64,000 nt of DNA from Aeromicrobium terrae (GTDB taxonomy: Bacteria > Actinomycetota > Actinomycetes > Propionibacteriales > Nocardioidaceae), in the NCBI RefSeq assembly GCF_008039565.1, contig NZ_VDUX01000001.1, forward strand, positions 648,183 through 712,182, given 5' to 3'. Below the pieces are notes generated by a model, which worked only from the letters and a program-made list of their open reading frames with translations, did no database searches and was not told the DNA's origin. Both the position numbers and the translations under genes were made by a program. Numbering within the stretch: the stretch's first letter is position 1; the number at the start of each line of letters is the position of its first letter. Below are positions 8,236 through 16,273 of the stretch, one piece after another.

Positions 8236-8931
8236 TCAGGCCGGCGGCAGGTCGACCGCGAGATAGGCCAGCGCGGCGTCGGTGAGCTCCGCCGCAGCGT
8301 TGCGGCTGCGCGAGGCGTTCGCCATCGCCTGCCGGACGAGCTCGCGCGGGTCGGCGCCGGCCGCGCGGATGGTGTCGTCGGACTCCTCCACCCATCGGGC
8401 GAACGTGTCGGTGGTGACCTCCGGGTGGAACTGCCACCCGATCGCCCGGCCGCCGAGGCTGTCGTCGACGATGCACTGCGGGCCGTACCAGGACGTGCCG
8501 AGCACCCGGGACGTCGGCGGCGGCACGAAGACGTCGCTGTGCAGCTGCGCCCACGGTCCTTCCGGGCAGAGGACGGGGTCGACGGTGTCGACGCGCTTCC
8601 AGCCGAGCTCGGGGTCGTCGGCGCGGTAGGACGTGCCGCCGAGCGCGCGGGCCAGGAGCTGCACGCCGTAGCAGATCGCCATGACGGGGACCTCCGCGCG
8701 CAGCGAGGCCCGGACGAGGGCCGACTCCCGGGCGACCGCGTCGGACCACCGTGGGTCGTGCGCCGCCTTGTGGGAACCGAGGAGGAGCACCAGGGCGGGG
8801 TCATCCAGGTCGTTGAACCCGGGGAGCGCGTCGCGGTCGAGCCAGACGATCTCTCCCCCGCGCTGCACCAGACGCTCGACGACGTAGCCGCCTTCGCGGT
8901 CGGTGGCGTCGGCGACGACGTGGAGCCTCAT
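8236..8931 (-). CDS. class I glutamine amidotransferase-like protein
   Basis: 231 residues. The triad of class I glutaminase domains is visible: the nucleophile Cys in AICYGVQLLA, and His and Glu in WQFHPEV. The protein is a free-standing GMP-synthase-type glutaminase domain (COG0518-like), followed by a roughly 40-residue helical tail. Stand-alone members include gamma-glutamyl hydrolases and unassigned amidotransferases, and no synthetase partner is adjacent, so the acceptor is unknown. The start at 8931 has GGAGG upstream. Transcription is convergent with the secreted protein gene. Confidence 0.8.
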   Translation of the reverse strand: MRLHVVADATDREGGYVVERLVQRGGEIVWLDRDALPGFNDLDDPALVLLLGSHKAAHDPRWSDAVARESALVRASLRAEVPVMAICYGVQLLARALGGTSYRADDPELGWKRVDTVDPVLCPEGPWAQLHSDVFVPPPTSRVLGTSWYGPQCIVDDSLGGRAIGWQFHPEVTTDTFARWVEESDDTIRAAGADPRELVRQAMANASRSRNAAAELTDAALAYLAVDLPPA

Positions 8932-8955
8932 GCCTCCAGTGTGCCGACCCTCAGG

Positions 8956-9342
8956 TCAGTGGTCGTAGACCGGGACCGCGATCTCGGTGCCCATCTGCAG
9001 GGCGCCGGCGCTGGGCAGGGAGTTCAGCCGCATGATGTCGTCGACCGTCTGGCGGATGTCGCCGTTCGGGTTGGCCTCCGACGCGATCTGCCACAGCGTG
9101 TGGCCGGGGGCCACGGTGACCGTGCGGGTGTCGACCGGGGCGCCGGTGTCGTACGTGGCCGCGGTGGACGAGCCGAGCACGACCCAGAGCAGGGCGAGCA
9201 GCACGAGAGCGGCGGCGAGCACGACGATGCGCCCGCGACGCGTGAGCCGCAGCGCCGCCTGACGGGCGGGCGCCGGGACGGCGTGGAGGTGACGCACGCG
9301 GCGAGGCGTGCCGGCCAGCTCGTGGATGGTGATGCTGCTCAT
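8956..9342 (-). CDS. LysM-domain membrane protein, SOS-type cell-division/wall protein (ChiZ/DivS-like)
   Basis: 128 residues from ATG 9342 (GGAGGC upstream; a longer in-frame start would run through the operator region). It has a basic cytoplasmic N-terminus, one transmembrane segment (about 48-68: RIVVLAAALVLLALLWVVLG) and an extracytoplasmic LysM domain (TVAPGHTLWQIASEANPNGD...LQMGTEIAVP). In mycobacteria (Rv2719c/ChiZ) and corynebacteria (DivS) a gene of this layout sits next to lexA, is DNA-damage-induced and slows division. Position near lexA and two LexA-type boxes upstream fit that. A hydrolase activity is not evident from the sequence. Confidence 0.8.
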   Translation of the reverse strand: MSSITIHELAGTPRRVRHLHAVPAPARQAALRLTRRGRIVVLAAALVLLALLWVVLGSSTAATYDTGAPVDTRTVTVAPGHTLWQIASEANPNGDIRQTVDDIMRLNSLPSAGALQMGTEIAVPVYDH

Positions 9343-9440
9343 GGGTGCCTCCGAAGGGGAAGTGAGACGGTGCGCAGTGCGTGGTGCTCGGGATGGAGTT
9401 GGTGTGCTCGGCCGATCGCTGTTCTCGATGTCATTCGATG

Positions 9441-9472
9441 GTGAACAGACGTTCGATCGAACACATGTACGA
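9441..9472 (-). promoter_or_regulatory. two abutting LexA (SOS) boxes upstream of the LysM gene
   Basis: GTGAACAGACGTTCGA (9441-9456) and TCGAACACATGTACGA (9457-9472) match the actinobacterial SOS box TCGAAC-N4-GTTCGA with two and one mismatches. They are directly adjacent, 16 bp apart, about 100 bases before the LysM start. Confidence 0.8.
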
Positions 9473-9563
9473 CGATATGGGAGCGCCCCGACAAAAGCCA
9501 GCGAAAATCGAACAGGGTGCCGCACATCGGGACATTTCGCCTGGAATCGCAGGCTGAAATTTC

Positions 9564-9579
9564 CCGAAAGAATGTTCGA
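9564..9579. promoter_or_regulatory. weak LexA-box-like site before the YihY-family gene
   Basis: CCGAAAGAATGTTCGA matches the SOS consensus with two mismatches in the left half and a perfect right half. It lies 70 bases before the YihY-family gene and about 100 bases from the tandem boxes. It may also be chance. Confidence 0.4.
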
Positions 9580-9649
9580 TCGCGGCGTGTCCGCGCGGGC
9601 TGCCGCCGCTCACCGGGCGGGCTCGTTCCGCCGCCGTTAGCGTCGAGAC

Positions 9650-10510
9650 ATGCCCTCCCCGATTCGCACGGTGCGCGGCGCCTGGAAGCAGGCGTCCGCC
9701 CAGCAGGCCCCGCTGCTCGCCGCCGGCGTGGCCTTCTACGCCTTCCTCTCGCTCTTCCCCGCGATGATCGCCGCCGTGATGGCGTACGGGCTCGTCGCCG
9801 ACCCCGAGACGGTCGCGCGCCAGTCCGAGAAGGTGTCCGAGCACCTGCCGTCCGACGCCGCCTCCGTGGTGACCGGCCAGATGGACGAGATCGTCTCGAC
9901 GAGCCCGGGGTCGCTCGGCATCGGCCTGGCGATCGCCCTCGTGCTGGCGCTCTACAGCGCGTCCGGCGGCGTGGGCAACCTCGTCACCGCGGTGAACACG
10001 ATGTTCGGTTTCGACGAGGACCGCGGCCTCGTGAAGCGCAAGCTGCTCGCCCTCGGGCTGACGCTCGGCGCCATCGTCTTCATGGCCGTCACCCTGACGC
10101 TCGTCGCCGTGGTGCCCGCCGTCCTCGACGCCGTCGTCGACGTGCCCGGCCTGCGCGCCGCCCTCGAGGCCGGCCGCTGGGTCCTGCTCCTCGGTGCCGT
10201 GGTCGTCGGCATCGGCGTGCTGTTCCGGGTCGCGCCGAACCGCCCGTTCCCGGCGCCGCGTCTCGTCGGCAGGGGCGTGCTCGTCGCCAGCGCGCTGTGG
10301 GTGGCCGTGTCGGTCGGCTTCAGCCTCTACGTCGACAACTTCGGCAGCTACGGCAAGACGTACGGCGCGCTCGCCGGCGTCGTCGTGCTCCTCCTCTGGT
10401 TGTGGATCGGCATCTACGCGCTGCTGCTGGGCTCGGCGATCGAGGCCGTGCGCGAGGACGCACCGATCGAGGAGGAAGCAGAGGCCGTCCTCGTCGGCGA
10501 CAGCGCCTAG
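9650..10510 (+). CDS. YihY/BrkB family inner-membrane protein
   Basis: 286 residues with about six hydrophobic helices and the family hallmarks: the N-terminal LLAAGVAFYAFLSLFPAMIA segment, the SASGGVGNLVTAVNTMFG loop and the NFGSYGKTYGALAGVVVLLLWLWI block. Function of the family (formerly misnamed ribonuclease BN) is unsettled; a membrane transport or lipid-related role has been suggested. A TAGCGT hexamer lies six bases before the ATG, so the mRNA is probably leaderless. The stop overlaps the convergent SDR stop. Possible LexA control comes from a weak SOS box upstream. Confidence 0.85.
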   Translation: MPSPIRTVRGAWKQASAQQAPLLAAGVAFYAFLSLFPAMIAAVMAYGLVADPETVARQSEKVSEHLPSDAASVVTGQMDEIVSTSPGSLGIGLAIALVLALYSASGGVGNLVTAVNTMFGFDEDRGLVKRKLLALGLTLGAIVFMAVTLTLVAVVPAVLDAVVDVPGLRAALEAGRWVLLLGAVVVGIGVLFRVAPNRPFPAPRLVGRGVLVASALWVAVSVGFSLYVDNFGSYGKTYGALAGVVVLLLWLWIGIYALLLGSAIEAVREDAPIEEEAEAVLVGDSA

Positions 10511-11337
10511 CGGCCCTTGCGGATCTTCCGCTGGCCCTGGCGGCGGAGCAGCGGCTCGAGCCGCATGGTCGGGCCGGGCGCCACGCTCGTGGTGCGCATC
10601 AGGACGCCGCGCCAGGCCGGCATCGTGCGGTAGACCTTGCGCGTGCCGAACATGTCGACGAGCACCCGGGCGACGTGCGTCGGCTGCAGCAGCGTGCCGG
10701 ACCGCACCAGCGACTGGGCCCGCCCGCCGGGCTCCATGTCGGCGAGCATGCGGGTGTCGACGCCGTCGGGGCAGATCGCGTGGACGCGGATCTTCTCGCC
10801 GCGCAGCTCAACGTGCAGTGAGGTGGCGAGCGACAGGACCGCGGCCTTCGTCGCCGCGTACATGCTCAGACCGGGCACCGGACCGTGCGAGCTCAGGGAC
10901 GCGACGATCCCGATGTCGCCGCCCTTGAGGCCGTCGACGGCCTGCCGGCGGAACGCGTCCGTCGCGGTGCGCACTCCCCACACGACGCCCAGCAGGTTCA
11001 CGTCGACGAGGGCACGGACCTGCTGCTCGGTGAGGTCGTTGAGGTCGCCGTCGTAGCCGAGGCCGGCGTTGCACACCCAGGCACCGAGCGGGGCGATCAC
11101 GCGGGCCTCCTCCAGGACGCCCCGCGTCGCGTCGACGTCGGTGACGTCCAGCCCGAGCCCGAGGGCGGCGCCGATCTCGCTGGCGGTGACCTTCGCCGCC
11201 TCGACGTCGAGATCGGTGACGACGACCTGGTAGCCGCGCCCCACCAGCTCGGCCGCGACGGCCCGCCCGATGCCGCGCGCGGCCCCCGTGACCACGGCTG
11301 ATCGGGGCTTTCCGGCCTTCACGAGGGTCTTCGACAC
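10507..11337 (-). CDS. short-chain dehydrogenase/reductase
   Basis: 276 residues from GTG 11337. Classical SDR marks: TGAARGIG cofactor loop near the N-terminus, CNAG, and the catalytic S-x12-YAATK. A basic C-terminal tail ([14 protein letters not shown]) is unusual. The acidic residue after the second strand ([10 protein letters not shown]) suggests NAD(H) preference; the substrate is unknown. A TACTGT hexamer six bases before the GTG suggests a leaderless mRNA, whereas a longer start would run into the lexA promoter. It diverges from lexA with the LexA box between, so it may share SOS control. Confidence 0.85.
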   Translation of the reverse strand: MSKTLVKAGKPRSAVVTGAARGIGRAVAAELVGRGYQVVVTDLDVEAAKVTASEIGAALGLGLDVTDVDATRGVLEEARVIAPLGAWVCNAGLGYDGDLNDLTEQQVRALVDVNLLGVVWGVRTATDAFRRQAVDGLKGGDIGIVASLSSHGPVPGLSMYAATKAAVLSLATSLHVELRGEKIRVHAICPDGVDTRMLADMEPGGRAQSLVRSGTLLQPTHVARVLVDMFGTRKVYRTMPAWRGVLMRTTSVAPGPTMRLEPLLRRQGQRKIRKGR

Positions 11338-11343
11338 GCGCTC

Positions 11344-11414
11344 ACAGTAGGGATCCGAGCGTCCGACACGCCATCGAACATATGTTTGATCGACGCGTCC
11401 GACGCGGTTACGCT
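11344..11414. promoter_or_regulatory. divergent lexA / SDR promoter region with SOS box
   Basis: An SOS box TCGAACATATGTTTGA (11374-11389; one mismatch) overlaps a lexA -35 TTGATC (11386-11391). A 17-base spacer leads to -10 TACGCT (11409-11414), six bases before lexA ATG 11421. On the other strand TACTGT (11344-11349) is the likely SDR -10. LexA bound here would block its own -35 and probably hinder the SDR promoter. Confidence 0.8.
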
Positions 11415-11420
11415 CGGCCC

Positions 11421-12176
11421 ATGAGCGATGCAAGCAACCCGCGCCGCGGCCGTCCCCCGGGATCCCGCAACTCCGTCCGTGAGCTGCCCGACGGTCCGGT
11501 CGACGACCTCACCGGCCTCACCGCCCGCCAGCAGAAGGTGCTGGTGTTCCTGCGCGAGGAGATCGAGAAGCGCGGCTACCCGCCCAGCATGCGCGAGATC
11601 GGCGCCGCGGTCGGGCTGGCCAGCACGTCCTCCGTCGCCCACCAGCTGCAGGTGCTCGAGCGCCTCGGCTACGTGAAGCGCGACCCCAACCGCCCCCGTG
11701 CGCTGGAGATCTTCCTGCCGCAGGTGCTCAAGGCGCGGCAGTCCCTCGGCTCGGCCGAGGAGAGCGAGTTCGACGAGACCGGCATCGGCGACGCCCTTCC
11801 GGACGCCACCTACGTGCCGATGGTCGGCCGCATCGCCGCGGGCGGTCCGATCCTCGCCGAGGAGCGGGTCGAGGACGTCTTCCCGCTGCCCAAGTCGCTC
11901 GTCGGCGACGGCACGCTGTTCCTCCTGGAGGTCAGCGGCGACTCGATGATCGACGCGGCCATCTGCAACGGCGACTACGTCGTCGTGCGTCAGCAGCCGG
12001 TCGCCGAGAACGGCGAGATCGTGGCCGCCATGCTCGACGGCGAGGCCACCGTCAAGACGTTCCAGCGCAAGGACGGCCAGGTCTGGCTGCTCCCGCACAA
12101 CGACGACTACTCCCCCATCGACGGCACCCACGCCACGATCCTGGGCAAGGTCACCGCGGTCCTGCGTCGCGTCTGA
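11421..12176 (+). CDS. lexA: SOS repressor LexA
   Basis: 251 residues, with the extended N-terminus usual in actinobacteria. A winged helix-turn-helix lies at about 34-98 ([12 protein letters not shown]...[10 protein letters not shown]...[13 protein letters not shown]). The self-cleavage site Ala140-Gly141 (RIAAGGPI) and the catalytic Ser175 (SGDSMID) and Lys212 (ATVKTF) are all present. It represses DNA-damage genes until activated RecA triggers autocleavage. An in-frame ATG at 11382 is rejected because it lies inside the SOS box; the start at 11421 is probably leaderless. Divergent from the SDR gene. Confidence 0.97.
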   Translation: MSDASNPRRGRPPGSRNSVRELPDGPVDDLTGLTARQQKVLVFLREEIEKRGYPPSMREIGAAVGLASTSSVAHQLQVLERLGYVKRDPNRPRALEIFLPQVLKARQSLGSAEESEFDETGIGDALPDATYVPMVGRIAAGGPILAEERVEDVFPLPKSLVGDGTLFLLEVSGDSMIDAAICNGDYVVVRQQPVAENGEIVAAMLDGEATVKTFQRKDGQVWLLPHNDDYSPIDGTHATILGKVTAVLRRV

Positions 12177-12185
12177 GGTTCGCCC

Positions 12186-14159
12186 TCAGCTCTTGAACGA
12201 GAGGGTGCCCACGGAGTAGCCGTGACCCTGCGTCACGTACTTCGTGTGCGTCCCGGTGAACGTGCGTCCGATGCCGCGCCACGAGTCCGGGTTGACCTCG
12301 ATCCGGTAGTTGCCGGTGGCGAGACCGCGGATCTTGAAGTTGCCCTTGGAGTTCGTGTACGCCGAGCGCATCACCAGCTTGCCCTTGGTCGAGAACGCCG
12401 AGACCAGCATCTCCTTGTTGCTCTTGCCGTCGATGCGGGAGACGTGGCCGGAGATCGTGGCGCCCTGGTAGACCTTCAGGGTCTTGCTGGAGTGGATGTA
12501 GACGTCGCCGTTGTCGGACCGGTCGACGTTGAAGAGCGCGTAGCGGCCGGCCCCGTAGTGCGGGCAGACGTCGCGGTACATCCAGCCGACGTAGCCCTTG
12601 GGCACAGGCTTGCCGCCCTCGGCGTTCGTCGGGAACGGCGGGTTCGCGTAGTCGGGGTCCTTGGACCGGTTGTCCTCGGCGTACCGACCGTCGACGGTCT
12701 TCCAGCGCTCGTTGGAGCGGTCGTCCTTGAAGTACAGATTGTTGTTGTGGTAGATGCTCGGGTACCAGCGGTGGCAGCCGGTTGTCCGCCCCACCTCGGC
12801 CCAGTACTTGCCCGGGCGAACCTTGGTCATGTCGAAGTTGCCGGCCGAGCTCGCGGTTCCGGTGCGGACCTTCGGCGAGTCGAGGATCTCCTTGTTGGGG
12901 ATGTACTCGCGCAGCGACACGTAGCGGTCGCTGATCTGCGGGCTGAAGCCGTCGTAGTCGAACTGGAACTTCACCGTGGCCGTCGCGTTGCGCAGCACCG
13001 GGTTGACTGTGACGTTCGGCGACTCCGACGTCAGCTCGATGAGGTGAGCAGTGCTGTACGTGTAGTCGAGGATGTCGTTGCAGCTGCCGTAGCCGCCCTC
13101 GCCGGGGCCGCCGTTCCAGGACTCGAAGTCACCGCCGGAGGCCGGCACCACGCGCACCATGTAGCGCTTGTTGTTCGCGATTGCCGGCGTGGCCGGGAGG
13201 AACCTGATGGCGAAGGAACCGGACGTCTCCTGCGACCCGTACCGGTTCGCGCAGTACGGGGAGTCCAGCTCGCGTCGCGGCGTGCCGCTCGGCGTGGTGA
13301 CCGGCGGTGCGAACACCTGGACCTCACGTGCGCCGGCGACCGAGCCGGAGATCGTGCCCCAGGCGACGTCCGCGTGGAACGCGGCGTACGGCCTGACCGC
13401 GATCGTGGTGCCCTCGGTGATGGTGCGACCGCCGCCGCGCTCACCACCCACGCTCCCGCTCGAGCTCCCACGCCACCACCACGAGGTGAATTCGCCGTTC
13501 ACCTCGGCGCTGACGCGCAGCTTGTAGCGCGACGTGGAGGTGGTGTTGTTGGGTCCCATCTTGACCGGGAACGTAAATGAGGAACCGTTGGAGACGGACC
13601 GCGACGACGAGAGAGTCGAGGTTTCCTTCGAGACCCTGTACAGGCTCACCTTGACACCCGAGAGGCCGGTCATGGATCCGGAGACGGTGCCGGTGATGTC
13701 CTGCTTCGTGACCAGGGGCTCCACGCCGATCCACTTGTCGTAGTCGTAGGACGACGCCAAGTCGAACTGCCGATACTCGAGCTTGACCTTGACGCTGCCG
13801 CCCACCCAGCTGTTCTGGGGCACGCCGTCGGCGTGCTTCTCGGGGTGGTACTTCAGCCTCACCGTGTCCGTGCCCCCCTTGGGGACCGAGTACCGCACTC
13901 GCTGGCTCTCGGTGTCGTCCTCCCCCTGGATGTGGACGTAGCCCGAGCACCCCTTGGACGAGAAGGAGCAGCCCAGCTTCACGGTGCCGTACCAGTAGCT
14001 GCCGCCGTTCTTGAGAACGAGCACGGACGACTTCTGCTGCACGCCCGTGTGCGTGGCGGCACCAGCAGTCGTGGTCGAGGCCTGGACGGCGACGATCACG
14101 CCGGCGAGAAGAGCGAACGTCGCGAGGATCGGGCCCCACCGCATGGCTCGAATGTTCAT
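12186..14159 (-). CDS. large secreted protein with carboxypeptidase-regulatory-like domains
   Basis: 657 residues with a signal peptide (hydrophobic ILATFALLAGVIVAVQA, cleavage near GAA). The mature protein is rich in Ser, Gly, Tyr and Trp. It carries several beta-sandwich stretches of the type GTVSG...GVKVSLYRVS and, at the C-terminus, ISGHVSRIDGKSN...AYTNSKGNFKIRGLATGNYRIEV, a carboxypeptidase-regulatory-like (transthyretin-type) domain. No catalytic motif or anchor is seen. Such domains usually serve as extracellular binding or spacer modules. Codon choice is a little less GC-biased than the neighbours. The ATG at 14159 has a distant GAAGGA; a second ATG at 14144 is possible. Confidence 0.65.
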   Translation of the reverse strand: MNIRAMRWGPILATFALLAGVIVAVQASTTTAGAATHTGVQQKSSVLVLKNGGSYWYGTVKLGCSFSSKGCSGYVHIQGEDDTESQRVRYSVPKGGTDTVRLKYHPEKHADGVPQNSWVGGSVKVKLEYRQFDLASSYDYDKWIGVEPLVTKQDITGTVSGSMTGLSGVKVSLYRVSKETSTLSSSRSVSNGSSFTFPVKMGPNNTTSTSRYKLRVSAEVNGEFTSWWWRGSSSGSVGGERGGGRTITEGTTIAVRPYAAFHADVAWGTISGSVAGAREVQVFAPPVTTPSGTPRRELDSPYCANRYGSQETSGSFAIRFLPATPAIANNKRYMVRVVPASGGDFESWNGGPGEGGYGSCNDILDYTYSTAHLIELTSESPNVTVNPVLRNATATVKFQFDYDGFSPQISDRYVSLREYIPNKEILDSPKVRTGTASSAGNFDMTKVRPGKYWAEVGRTTGCHRWYPSIYHNNNLYFKDDRSNERWKTVDGRYAEDNRSKDPDYANPPFPTNAEGGKPVPKGYVGWMYRDVCPHYGAGRYALFNVDRSDNGDVYIHSSKTLKVYQGATISGHVSRIDGKSNKEMLVSAFSTKGKLVMRSAYTNSKGNFKIRGLATGNYRIEVNPDSWRGIGRTFTGTHTKYVTQGHGYSVGTLSFKS

Positions 14160-14211
14160 CGGGTTCCCGAGTCCTTCGATGTCGCGAAAAGGTCGGCTCA
14201 GGGTATCAAAG

Positions 14212-16161
14212 TCACGCGGGGGCGGCTGGGACGTCGAGACGACGCAGCGCGCCGAGAACGACGTCGCGATCCGTGGTGCGCCACATCGGCGGGAGCGACG
14301 CGGCGAGGAAGGATCCGTAGCGGGCGGTGACGAGCCGAGGATCCAGGATCGCGACGACGCCGCGGTCGGTGGCCCGGCGGATGAGGCGTCCGGTGCCCTG
14401 GGCCAGGAGCAGCGCCGCGTGGGCCGCCGCCACCGACATGAAGCCGTTGCCGCCGCGCTTCTCGACCAGCCGCTGGCGCGCACTCATCAGCGGGTCGTCC
14501 GGCCGCGGGAACGGGATGCGGTCGATGACGACGAGCTGGCAGGTGTCCCCCGGCAGGTCGATGCCCTGCCAGAGGCTGAGCGTGCCGAAGAGGCAGGTGC
14601 TCGGCTCCTCGGCGAAGCGCCGGGCGAGCTCGGGCAGCTGGGCGTCGCCCTGGCACCAGATGTCCAGGTCCGGCAGGCGCGGGCGGATGGCCTCGGCCGC
14701 CTCCTCGGCCGCGCGGCGCGACGAGAACAGGCCGAGGGTGCGGCCGCCGGCCGCCTCGACCAGCGCCGCGATCTCGTCGATCCGCTCGTCGCCCAGGCCG
14801 TCGCGGCCCGGCGGCGGCAGGTGGCGGGCGACGTAGAGCATGCCTTGCGAGCCGTAGTCGAACGGCGAGCCGACGTCGACGGCGGACCAGGAGTCGTCGC
14901 CCGGGTCGAGCCCGAGGGAGGCGGCCAGCGGGTCGAAGCCGCCGCCCAGCGTGAGCGTGGCGCTGGTGAGCACGACCGTCTTCTCGCCGAACAGCTTGTC
15001 GCGCAGCCGGCCGGACACGTCGATCGGCGCGACGTGCAGGCGAGGGCCGTTGCGGCTCTCGCTGAGCCACAGCACCTCGGTCTCGGCCTTCACCGCCATG
15101 CGCTCGGCCACCTGACGCACCTCGTCGACCATGCCGCGCGCCTGCTGGCGGCCGGCGTCCGGACCGCCGGGCTCGACCGGCCCTTCCGCCTTCTCCTTGG
15201 GGAACGACGACAGGCACGCGCGGGCCGAGTCGCGCACGAAGGCGAGGGCATCGGCGAGCGCCTCGTCGGGCACGTCGATGCGCCCGGGCTCCACGCGGGA
15301 GAGGACGTCGGCGAGCGTATCGGCGGCGTCGGTGAGGTCGTCGACCTCGTGGCCCTCGGCGTGCGGGCGCGCACGACGGGCGGCGCGCTCGATAACAGCG
15401 GGGTCGAGCTCGTCGGTGGCGGCCTGGGTGACCCGGGCGGCCAGCTCGTGCGCCTCGTCCACGACCACGGCGTCGTACTCCGGCAGCATCGGCACGCCGT
15501 CGATGGCGTCGATGGCCAGCAGGGCGTGATTGGTGACGACCAGGTCGGCGTGACGAGCGTCCTCGCGGGCCCGCTCGGCGAAGCACTCGAGCGCGTGGGC
15601 GCATCGGGTGGCTCCGAGGCACTCGCGGTGGTTGACGCTGACCTGCCGCCAGGCCCGGTCGGTGTGGGCCGGGGCCGAGTCACGGTCGCCGACGGCCGCG
15701 TCGGCCGCCGCCTTCTCAGCCCACTCGCGCAGCTCGACCACCTCGGCGCCCAGCGATCCCTCGGGCACCTCGACCAGGACGCCCTGGTCGTCCGGCGCCC
15801 CCTCGCGGACGCGGTGCAGGCAGGCGTAGTTGCTCCGGCCCTTCACGACCGCGTGGTGCGGCACCTCGTCCATCGTGGCCCGGGCGGCCTCCTTGAGCGC
15901 CGGGATGTCGCGCTCGACCAGCTGGTGCTGCAGGTTCAGCGTCGCGGTGGCGACGACCACGCGCTCCCCGCGCAGGAGGCTCGGCACCAGGTAGCCGAGC
16001 GACTTGCCGGTGCCGGTGCCGGCCTGCACGAGCAGGTGCGTGCCGGACTCCAGGGCGTCGCGGACGGCTTCGGCCATGGTCACCTGACCTGGGCGTTCGG
16101 TGCCCCCGACCGCCTCCACCGCCGCGTGCAGGACGGTGCGGACATCAGGCTCGGAGGGCAT
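14212..16161 (-). CDS. dinG: DinG/XPD-family ATP-dependent DNA helicase
   Basis: 649 residues. Superfamily 2 motifs: Walker A AGTGTGKS (about 47-54), DEAH box (VVVDEAHELA) and motif VI QGTGRLIRR near the C-terminus. Four Cys (SNYACLHR, RECLGATRCAHALECF) lie between motifs I and II, where XPD-like helicases hold a [4Fe-4S] cluster. The family unwinds DNA 5'-3' and resolves R-loops or collision structures. TAGGCT six bases before the ATG points to a leaderless mRNA. No SOS box is visible at this copy, although E. coli dinG is SOS-induced. Confidence 0.9.
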   Translation of the reverse strand: MPSEPDVRTVLHAAVEAVGGTERPGQVTMAEAVRDALESGTHLLVQAGTGTGKSLGYLVPSLLRGERVVVATATLNLQHQLVERDIPALKEAARATMDEVPHHAVVKGRSNYACLHRVREGAPDDQGVLVEVPEGSLGAEVVELREWAEKAAADAAVGDRDSAPAHTDRAWRQVSVNHRECLGATRCAHALECFAERAREDARHADLVVTNHALLAIDAIDGVPMLPEYDAVVVDEAHELAARVTQAATDELDPAVIERAARRARPHAEGHEVDDLTDAADTLADVLSRVEPGRIDVPDEALADALAFVRDSARACLSSFPKEKAEGPVEPGGPDAGRQQARGMVDEVRQVAERMAVKAETEVLWLSESRNGPRLHVAPIDVSGRLRDKLFGEKTVVLTSATLTLGGGFDPLAASLGLDPGDDSWSAVDVGSPFDYGSQGMLYVARHLPPPGRDGLGDERIDEIAALVEAAGGRTLGLFSSRRAAEEAAEAIRPRLPDLDIWCQGDAQLPELARRFAEEPSTCLFGTLSLWQGIDLPGDTCQLVVIDRIPFPRPDDPLMSARQRLVEKRGGNGFMSVAAAHAALLLAQGTGRLIRRATDRGVVAILDPRLVTARYGSFLAASLPPMWRTTDRDVVLGALRRLDVPAAPA

Positions 16162-16215
16162 GCCGCGAGCCTAGTCGCGGCATCGCACGGGCACGGTCAG
16201 CCGTCCACACGCGTG

Positions 16216-16264
16216 TGGTCTCGATACGCCCGACTCGCTGGCGCTCGCCGGGCACTCGACCACC
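16216..16264. repeat. REP-like intergenic repeat (unit A, copy 1)
   Basis: A 49-bp unit running from TGGTCTCGATACGCC to CACTCGACCACC, with an inner CTCGCTGGCGCTCGC palindromic core. Two near-copies, in opposite orientations, lie at 54431-54482 and 54497-54543. It fills the gap between the dinG and hflX genes. Confidence 0.75.
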
Positions 16265-16273
16265 GTGATCGCT

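Noticed and set aside
11382..11420. Earlier in-frame ATG for lexA
   Set aside because: It lies inside the SOS box and upstream of the -10 hexamer; the start at 11421 matches LexA proteins and a leaderless mRNA.
16162..16273. SOS box in front of the dinG-type helicase gene
   Set aside because: No TCGAAC-N4-GTTCGA-like site occurs; the gap is a leaderless promoter followed by a REP-like repeat.
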